DNA of 64,000 nucleotides from Selenomonas sp. (GTDB lineage Bacteria; Bacillota; Negativicutes; Selenomonadales; Selenomonadaceae). The notes beneath the pieces were generated by a model, which saw nothing but the letters and a program-made list of their open reading frames with translations, was not told where the DNA came from and searched no databases. Of the stretch, positions 57,628-64,000 are shown in pieces. Positions within the stretch are counted from its first letter, which is position 1. Each line of letters opens with the position of its first letter. The stretch is from contig JAKVOG010000001.1 in NCBI GenBank assembly GCA_022482925.1, positions 393,469 through 457,468 on the forward strand, in the 5' to 3' direction. The translations under genes were made by a program, and so were the position numbers.

Positions 57628-57716
57628 TCTGGCAGCCGGGCTTGCTTTTATCGTCAAATACCTTTAAAATGGATTATGGTATGATCATTATTAACCATAT
57701 TGAAAGGTGATTCAGC

Positions 57717-58178
57717 ATGAGTATCTTTTCTCGTTTCTTACCGAAAAGGAAACCGGTAGAAATAAAAAACAATATTCCTAAAGAAAAGGCGAATATTCGC
57801 AAGACTTTCGGCATCTACTGCCACAGTCATCATAGCACATCCGGCGACAAGCTTTGCCCGAAATGCACAGCATTACTCGCTACGGTCATGACAAAGATGA
57901 ACCGCTGCCCGTATGGCATCACCAAGCCGATCTGCGACCGCTGCGATCGCACGGTCAACTGCTTCGGATCCAGCCAGGCACAGGAATTTCTCAAGATCAT
58001 GGGTTCCACGCAAAAGCGCATGTTCCTGCGTCATCCGGTAATGACCGTTAAACACAAACTTGCCAGCATGGGCGTTGATTATGCAAAATACCAGCAGGCA
58101 AAAAAGATTGACGACAAGGTAAAGGCAAAAGATAAAGCCTCAAAAGAGCGCGCCAAAGAACGCAAGACAAAGAAATAA
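57717..58178 (+). CDS. YgbA-like protein (nitrous oxide-stimulated promoter family)
   Basis: 153 residues. Cys/His-rich core: IYCHSHH, LCPKCTALLATVMTKMNRCPYG, KPICDRCDRTVNCF, then MGSTQKRMFLRHPVMTVKHK, matching the family named after an NO-responsive Salmonella/E. coli gene (ygbA). The C-terminal 30 residues are Lys-rich. Members are linked to nitrosative stress; the Cys may bind iron or zinc. AAAGGTG precedes the ATG. Confidence 0.82.
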   Translation: MSIFSRFLPKRKPVEIKNNIPKEKANIRKTFGIYCHSHHSTSGDKLCPKCTALLATVMTKMNRCPYGITKPICDRCDRTVNCFGSSQAQEFLKIMGSTQKRMFLRHPVMTVKHKLASMGVDYAKYQQAKKIDDKVKAKDKASKERAKERKTKK

Positions 58179-58195
58179 CCCCCGACTCGTTACGG

Positions 58196-58245
58196 GAAAA
58201 AGCGAATGTCGAAAGTGTACACCACTTTTCGACATTCGCTTTTTT
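58196..58245. terminator. Bidirectional terminator between the YgbA-like gene and ftsW
   Basis: AAAAAGCGAATGTCGAAA...TTTCGACATTCGCTTTTT, with GTG/CAC extending the stem; serves both convergent genes. Confidence 0.93.
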
Positions 58246-58255
58246 ATACGAACAT

Positions 58256-59434
58256 TCATTTCACCAGCCGTAATTGTGGCTTCTCATCCTTCACAGACGG
58301 CAGCTCCGTTTCCGGCTGACGATTGCCCGGCTTATGTTTCCGTGTATGATCGCAGATATTCAGCAGCATCCCCATGGCCATCATCGTAACGATCAAAGAA
58401 GATCCACCATAACTGATGAACGGCAGTGGCACACCAACGACCGCGAACAATCCACCAACCATCGCCAGATTGACGATAGCCTGTCCCATAATCAGCAGCA
58501 TGATCCCCATGGCCAGCATCTGACCAAACTCATCTTCTGCCCGGTTCGCTACGCGCACACAAAAGAGAATCAGCAGCCCAAACAGCAAAAATACCATAAG
58601 GGCACCCACATAGCCATGTTCCTGGCAAAAAATCGCAAATGCGAAATCTGTGTGAGCCTCCGGCAGATACTCATACTTGCTGACACCATCGCCCAGCCCC
58701 ATGCCCCAGAAACCACCTGAACCAATCGTCGACAGTGACTGAACGGTCTGATAGCCGATGCCCTGGGCATCGGACCAGGGATTGAACATGATCTTCAAAC
58801 GGTTCCAGCGATAAGGCTGAACCGTAATCATCGCCAATATCGCTGCACCAGCCAGGCCAAACATGGCTGGAAGATGCCATTTGGGCATTCCCACAACAGC
58901 GGCCATAATGAATGGCACACCAATGATAATGCAGGCTGTCCCCATATCCGGTTCCAGCTCCGTCAGAAAAGCCATAACCAAAATAAACAAATACTGCATA
59001 TTGAAGATATTGGCCGGCCGGCCGCGCTTTACTTTATGCGACAGCACAGCTGCTGCCAGCATCAGCGCGAGCAGCTTGGCAAACTCGGCCGGCTGGAAAC
59101 CGAATCCCGCCACAGAAAGCCAGCGCTTCGCACCATTGACCGATGTCCCGACCACCAATACCGCAATCAACGACAGAACCGTCAATATCAATAGCAATGG
59201 CATCATCAACCGCCAACGCTGGTAATTGACCTTGCGGCAAAACACGAACGCAGCCAGCCCAACCACCAGCCAGATTGCATGACGGGTCAGAAAATAATAC
59301 GGATTATCGAAATCGGTGGTCGCCAGGACAAAGCTGGAACTGAATACATTGATCGTGCCCAGTACCATCAGAATGACCATGATGACGATAATTGGCTCGG
59401 CATCATTATTCCACAGGGTCTTCCGGATTCGCAC
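58256..59434 (-). CDS. ftsW: Cell division protein FtsW (SEDS family)
   Basis: 392 residues, about 10 membrane segments. SEDS peptidoglycan polymerase with GAKRWLSVAGFGFQPAEFAKL, TELEPDMGTA, the extracellular loop GLGDGVSKYEYLPEAHTDFAFAIFCQE (catalytic Asp region) and PLPFISYGGSSL. RodA or SpoVE are close relatives; FtsW is favoured by the ISYGGSSL end. GTG start with AAAGGAGG. It follows trmB by 24 nt, an unusual place outside the division/cell wall cluster. Confidence 0.88.
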   Translation of the reverse strand: MRIRKTLWNNDAEPIIVIMVILMVLGTINVFSSSFVLATTDFDNPYYFLTRHAIWLVVGLAAFVFCRKVNYQRWRLMMPLLLILTVLSLIAVLVVGTSVNGAKRWLSVAGFGFQPAEFAKLLALMLAAAVLSHKVKRGRPANIFNMQYLFILVMAFLTELEPDMGTACIIIGVPFIMAAVVGMPKWHLPAMFGLAGAAILAMITVQPYRWNRLKIMFNPWSDAQGIGYQTVQSLSTIGSGGFWGMGLGDGVSKYEYLPEAHTDFAFAIFCQEHGYVGALMVFLLFGLLILFCVRVANRAEDEFGQMLAMGIMLLIMGQAIVNLAMVGGLFAVVGVPLPFISYGGSSLIVTMMAMGMLLNICDHTRKHKPGNRQPETELPSVKDEKPQLRLVK

Positions 59435-59458
59435 GGCACTGCCTCCTTTACTGTCTCA

Positions 59459-60115
59459 TTATGCTTCAGTGAAAATCACTTCGCAGCGATTAATCTTCTC
59501 ACCAAAGCCGCTGAACTTCCGCTCATACTCGGTCATGATATTATCCGGTGGATTTTCAGCATGCAGGTCAAATGAGACATTCTGTACCTTCAAACCAGCT
59601 TCTTCGAATTGCTCCAGCGAAAAATCGAACAGCGGCCGGTTATCCGTCTTGAAGTGCAATTCACCCGGTTTCTTCAGGAATTTCCGATACTTCTCCAAAA
59701 AACCGACATGGGTCAGACGACGCTTCGCATGACGCTTTTTCGGCCAAGGATCACAGAAATTGATATAGAAACGATCCACTTCACCTTCATCAAAGATATT
59801 CTCGATGTTATTGATATCGAAAACCAGCAGCCGGACATTCGTCAGGCCCTTTTCCGCGATCTTCTGAGCCGCTGAATAAAGGACATCCTGCTGAGCCTCA
59901 ATGCCAATGAAGTTGATATCCGGATAACGCTCAGCCAGCTGGCTGATGAAATCGCCCTTACCCGTTCCCAGCTCTACATGGAGCGGTGCCTGACGGCCAA
60001 ACAGATCCGCCCAATGCCCTTTCTTCTCCTCACCGATTTCCTGATCCCGGCTGAATACGAACGAATCGAATTCATGGATAGCCTCGTCCACCCATGGTTT
60101 TCTTCTTAAACGCAC
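59459..60115 (-). CDS. trmB: tRNA (guanine-N7)-methyltransferase TrmB
   Basis: 218 residues. SAM site HVELGTGKGDFISQLAERYP, FIGIEAQQDVL, and the family signature FCDPWPKKRHAKRRLTH. Methylates G46 of tRNAs. GTG start with AAAGGAGT. Between the AAA+ regulator gene (27 nt upstream) and ftsW. Confidence 0.96.
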   Translation of the reverse strand: MRLRRKPWVDEAIHEFDSFVFSRDQEIGEEKKGHWADLFGRQAPLHVELGTGKGDFISQLAERYPDINFIGIEAQQDVLYSAAQKIAEKGLTNVRLLVFDINNIENIFDEGEVDRFYINFCDPWPKKRHAKRRLTHVGFLEKYRKFLKKPGELHFKTDNRPLFDFSLEQFEEAGLKVQNVSFDLHAENPPDNIMTEYERKFSGFGEKINRCEVIFTEA

Positions 60116-60142
60116 AGTTTGTTACTCCTTTAGCCTTTATGA

Positions 60143-62062
60143 TTACTTCTTCTCTAAACCATACTTCTTCAGATAGCGATACAACGTCACGCGGCTGACA
60201 TTCAGCAGGTTTGCCAGACGGCTGACATTGCCGCCGGCAGCCTTCCAGGCTTTGACGAATACTTCCTTGTCTTCTTTCCATTTATTGTCCGGCTTCACAT
60301 CGCCCATCAGGCTGATGGCCGACGGACCGATCTCACTGTCCGTCGTATTGAAGAATGCATACTCGAGCACACTCTGCAGCTGCTTGATATTGCCTGGCCA
60401 GTCATAGTCGCGCAGAACCTTGTCGGTCTCCGGCAGGATCTTCTTCGGTTCCATCTGATGCTGCTCAGCCAGCTCGCTGACAATATGTTCAGCCAGCTTC
60501 GGGATATCCTCGCGCCGGCTGCGCAGTGCGGGTACACGAACCACGCTCTTGGAGACACACTCATAGAGATCTCGGGCAAATAAGCCACGCTCTGTCAGAC
60601 GCTTGAGATCGCTGTCACAGGCCGCAATGATACGCACATCAATCGTACGCTCTACGTCCTCACCGATCCGGCAGGTCTTGCCCGTCGTCAGCGCCTCTGC
60701 CAGTTTGACCGCAATGTTCTTCGGCATCTTCTCGATCTCATCCAGGAACAGCGTGCCGCCGGAAGCCAGCTCCAGCCGCCCCTGATGGCTGACATCCGGA
60801 TTCAGCATCACACCGAACAGTTCCTGTTCCAGAAGCTCTGGCGTCGTATCACCACAGCGCAACGTGATAAGCGGGCCGGCTGCCCGCGGACTGGCCTGAT
60901 GAATACCATGTGCCATGCGCTGCTTGCCTGTCCCGGCCTCGCCCTGAATCAGGATATGATGCTTGTTACGTGCCACACGGGCCGCCTTGTTGCGGACATT
61001 CGCAAACGTCGTGCCTTCACCCACCATAGAGTTCAGGCTGTATTTGGCCGTATAGCCGGCAGCATGCGCCACCAGCGTACGCAGATCCTCGATTGGCATC
61101 GAGACTACGACCACACTCTGTACGGCCTGATCTTCATCACGCTCAAGCGGCACGACCTGTCGTGATATCCTCATACGTCTTGTTCGGCGTAATCCAGGTA
61201 ACCTCTTTATTGTAGGATGGCACGCCACGGAAGCCCCTTGTAGACCGGCGTATGCTGATAGTTCATGATCACATCGTTGAGATTCGACGTGCTCTTGCCC
61301 TCTACGCTCTTCTTGGCCCCGATGCCCTCCAGACGCGTATGCCCCATCTGATTGGCATAGGCTACTTCGCCGCCGGGCATGACATGATAGACGGCAAATG
61401 GCGTCGCATCAAGGATCGTTTCTTCCGCCTTGATACGGATCGACTCCGTCAGATGCTGCTCCAGCGCCGTCTTCATCGTGAGCAGCAGCGAGATTACCGC
61501 ATCCTGTGGCATTGCGGCCTGCTCCATGGAGACCAGCGTGATGATGTAGTGGAACTCACCATTGACCTTTAACTGGTGCCGAGCAGGCATCACCCAGCTG
61601 GCATTCCTTGACCCACATCTCCGGGCCAAACATCCAGAACGGTGTCTGATGCTCATAAGCCACACTGATGCTGGATGTACCAACCTGCTCAATTCCAACA
61701 CAGGCGCCCTTCGATCTCACCCGGTGTCATCTGATAGAACGGCAGGGAATAACTCTTGAGTACCGTGCAGTCTGCATCAATGAGCAGCAGGCTCAGATTG
61801 TACTCCTGGAAAAATTCACGGATACCCTCACTGAGCTGGCTCAGATAGTCAATCGCATCCTGATGCTTTGCCTGCAGTTCCTGGAATTTATCCTTCGGCA
61901 GATGATGCTGGATATCCATCGTTTCTTGCCAACACCCAGTGCCTTGCTCTTCTGCCACGACTCAGCCACCCATGGATGAACATTCGGGTCCAGTATCCCT
62001 TCCTCCGTAAACTTCTGATAATAAGCCTCGAGTTTGCTCCTGCTCCGATGCTCTCTGATCAT
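60143..62062 (-). CDS. AcoR/NtrC-like AAA+ regulator lacking GAFTGA (frameshifted N-terminal half)
   Basis: About 635 residues when joined. N-terminal AcoR-type GAF region (PNVHPWVAESWQKSKALGVGK, VGTSSISVAYEHQTPFWMFGPEMW), PAS (ETILDATPFAVYHVMPGGEVAYANQ), AAA+ domain and a Fis-type helix-turn-helix (GNVSRLANLLNVSRVTLYRYL). Walker A is GEAGTGKQ, Walker B GGTLFLDEIE. Where sigma-54 activators have ELFG...GAFTGA, this reads ELFGVMLNPDVSHQGRLELA, and FxxDLYYR is FARDLYECV. The AAA+ part has no frameshift, so the loss is real. Breaks near 61930, 61695, 61590, 61210 and 61165. ATG at 62062 follows AGGAGG. Probably acts without sigma-54. Confidence 0.82.
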
Positions 62063-62232
62063 GTTTTTGCCTCCTGTATCCTATATGTCATTCCCTCTGG
62101 GAACATTATTCTGCAAGTTATCGTACCTTCCATTTTACCAAGCATTATGCTGTCCTGCAATTATTTTTGCAAAAAAGTTTACACTTTCGCTAAAAAACAG
62201 CTCTTTTCCCAGATGTTCCAGGCACTTACCAT

Positions 62233-62240
62233 GTCTCAAT
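62233..62240. repeat. Target site duplication of IS256 copy B (left)
   Basis: GTCTCAAT at 62233-62240 recurs at 63578-63585 directly outside the right end. Confidence 0.93.
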
Positions 62241-63577
62241 GATAGTGTAAAATCATTTGTGTAAACTCAAGTGGGGATAGAAAAAGGAACCACTTTTCTT
62301 TATAGTGTTAAGTGACCAAACAAAACACAAAGAAAGAAGGTTCCTTTATGTCTTATCTTACCACAGAACTTCTCACATCTCTACTCCAAGGCGGTGCTGC
62401 CGCCAATGAATTCCTTCGCAGCAAAATCGAAGAAGGTGTCAATGCCGTCCTCAAAGCTGAACTGGCAGGATTTCTCGGCTACGAGAAGCACAGTTCCGCC
62501 GGGTGGAATACAGGCAACAGCCGCAACGGTTCATATCAGCGCACCATCGTGACTTCGTATGGCAAAATCACGGTGGATGTGCCGCGCGACCGCAATGGCG
62601 AATTTCAATCGCCATTATTGCCGACGCGAAAACAACGTGTCGATTCGTTGGAGACTACAATCATTCAACTGTACCAACGCGGTGTCACGACGCGTCAAAT
62701 CGCAGAACTTATCGAGCAGATGTATGGCCATTGCTACACGCCAGCTACCATATCCAAGATTGCAGCTGATGTGTCGGATCAGGTTGAACAGTTTCATAAA
62801 CGACCAGTTGCCAAGCGATATGCCGTTATCTTTTGTGATGCAATGTATGTCAATCTCCGTCGCGACAGTGTAGCCAAGGAGTCTATCCATGTCCTGCTCG
62901 GCATTACGCCGGAAGGATACAAGGAAATTCTTGACTATGCCATTCTGCCTTCTGAGTCAGCGCTGAACTACGCCGATATGCTAAAGAGCTTGAAAATGCG
63001 GGGGCTGGAACAGGTACTGCTCTTCGTCTCGGATGGCCTTGTTGGTCTCCCAGACGCAGTACAGAATGAGTTTCCGCGTGCCAAGCACCAGAGTTGCTGG
63101 GTTCATCTCATGCGTGCTGTAAGCCGCCTGGTGCGGCCTTCTGACCGGAAGATCGTCCTGGATGCGCTTAAGCGTGTGTACCGGCAGGAGAATGCCGCAC
63201 TCGCAAAACAAGAACTGTCAGCCTTTCTCGACTCGTATGGAACAAAGTACAAGCGACTTCATAAGCTTTTTCAGAATGAGTCCAGCCTCTTCTCATTTTA
63301 CGAATTTCCGAAGAGCATCCAGCAGACAATTTACACGTCAAACCTCATTGAGAACAACAACAAAGGATTTCGTCACAAGGCAAAGCTCAAGGAGCAATTC
63401 CCCAACGAGGATTCACTGGAACGATTCGCCTGCACGGTCTACTGTGATTATAACCGACGTTTTTCCGGGAAAGCGCATCGTGGATTTCAAGAAGCATATC
63501 CGGAGTTGTTGGAGATGTTCACGGATTAATCTTTCAGTCTACACTATAAAAGTTTACACATAAGAGTTGACACTACC
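62241..63577 (+). mobile_element. IS256-family insertion sequence, copy B
   Basis: 1337 bp, apparently identical to copy A at 21171-22507 and in the same orientation, with its own 8-bp duplication GTCTCAAT. It sits about 180 nt upstream of the AAA+ regulator gene, between it and the partial membrane protein gene. Confidence 0.95.
62348..63529 (+). CDS. IS256-family (Mutator-type) transposase
   Basis: 393 residues, the same protein as copy A, with Asp in CDAMYVNLRRD, Asp in FVSDGLVGLPDA and Glu in SNLIENNNKG. ATG at 62348 after AAGAAGGTTCC. Intact and probably active, given the identity of the two copies. Confidence 0.93.
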   Translation: MSYLTTELLTSLLQGGAAANEFLRSKIEEGVNAVLKAELAGFLGYEKHSSAGWNTGNSRNGSYQRTIVTSYGKITVDVPRDRNGEFQSPLLPTRKQRVDSLETTIIQLYQRGVTTRQIAELIEQMYGHCYTPATISKIAADVSDQVEQFHKRPVAKRYAVIFCDAMYVNLRRDSVAKESIHVLLGITPEGYKEILDYAILPSESALNYADMLKSLKMRGLEQVLLFVSDGLVGLPDAVQNEFPRAKHQSCWVHLMRAVSRLVRPSDRKIVLDALKRVYRQENAALAKQELSAFLDSYGTKYKRLHKLFQNESSLFSFYEFPKSIQQTIYTSNLIENNNKGFRHKAKLKEQFPNEDSLERFACTVYCDYNRRFSGKAHRGFQEAYPELLEMFTD

Positions 63578-63689
63578 GTCTCAATAGGGGTTGCATATTG
63601 GTAAATCGCTATGGCTATGATATAATTAGTCTGTGATGATTTACGATTCTGTCAATCATTCATAATTCTTGAATAGGAGCTATGTGATC

Positions 63690-64000
63690 ATGTCTAAACA
63701 ATACAAGAAAATGCAGAAGAAACTCTATCCCCAGCAGGAAGACCCGCATGCTAAGGAAAAAGAGAAAGATCGGCAAAGATTATCTGCTGATGACCATCAT
63801 CTGTTTCACCTTTGTCGTCACGATTGTCGGCTGGAGCCAGTTTGACAATCTGAACCGGGCCATGTACCCGCTGCTGACGCTTTCCCTGCTGCTGACCTAC
63901 CTGTGCCGTCACGCCAAGGTATCGGAAAAGGTCCGGGCTTATCTCAACAGCGCCAGCCTGGGCTCGATGGGACTGGCCGTAGCCATGTTCCTGATTGCCA
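63690..64000 (+). CDS. Membrane protein (partial, one frameshift)
   Basis: TAGGAG lies 11 nt before ATG at 63690 (MSKQYKKMQKKLYPQQEDPHAKEK). One extra base near 63760 shifts the frame; corrected, it continues RKIGKDYLLMTIICFTFVVT, then SQFDNLNRAMYPLLTLSLLLTYLC and LGSMGLAVAMFLIA to the window edge. At least three membrane segments after a basic cytoplasmic start. No family recognised. Confidence 0.65.

Noticed and set aside
21171..63577. Composite transposon bounded by the two IS256 copies
   Set aside because: Each copy has its own different 8-bp duplication, and the 40 kb between them is core genome.

Overview
The window is a bacterial chromosome segment, most likely from a Selenomonas-type member of the Negativicutes (Firmicutes with a Gram-negative envelope). 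The pointers are a cysteine phytase close to the Selenomonas ruminantium enzyme, a SCIFF peptide with its radical SAM maturase, a flagellin and chemotaxis genes beside Firmicutes-type housekeeping genes (DegS, RNase M5, SecG-RNase R-SmpB), and moderate GC. No CRISPR array, prophage or replication origin was seen. Almost all calls rest on protein motifs read by eye; no database search was run.

Layout. 1-1570: 5' part of a group II intron with an intact reverse transcriptase, seated directly behind a terminator. 1.6-8.7 kb: signalling genes (HD-GYP regulator, CheB) and a MoxR/vWA/TPR operon, plus a tRNA-Thr. 8.7-17.6 kb: amino acid permease, smpB, RNase R, thioesterase, esterase, secG, a sugar isomerase-like gene and pyruvate kinase. 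18.2-26.5 kb: an accessory segment with inositol dehydrogenase, an AraC regulator, a phytase lacking its 5' end, an IS3-family element interrupted by an IS256-family element, an aldolase lacking its 3' end, an iron alcohol dehydrogenase and a DeoR regulator. 26.6-37.3 kb: a FliD-like protein, the GGGtGRT/NifU-like pair, the glycolytic run gapA-pgk-tpiA-gpmI, the SCIFF RiPP locus and a PHP phosphatase. 37.5-42.7 kb: a diguanylate cyclase, a very long flagellin and an XRE regulator. 42.8-50.9 kb: the phosphate system, in which pstSCA and phoB-pstB-phoU are separated by the divergent phoR, a 30-codon hydrophobic peptide gene and a roughly 755-nt highly structured non-coding region. 50.9-55.8 kb: rsmA, rnmV, tmk, a basic amino acid decarboxylase and degS. 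55.8-64 kb: another IS3-family element, a small membrane protein, a YgbA-like protein, ftsW, trmB, an AAA+ regulator, a second identical IS256-family copy and a partial membrane protein.

The strongest unexplained signal is 47898-48652. A perfect 12-bp helix joins its two ends, inside it lie perfect 23-, 16- and 10-bp helices, and no convincing protein is encoded. It behaves like a giant ornate RNA of the size class of OLE, ROOL or GOLLD, but I could not assign it to a family.

A caution for every reader: at least a dozen genes, including essential ones (rnr, pgk, pstSCA), are broken by single-base frameshifts. Nearly all of those I resolved are repaired by deleting one base, often in a G/C run. 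This looks like unpolished sequence rather than gene decay, so these genes are given here at full length with the breaks noted.
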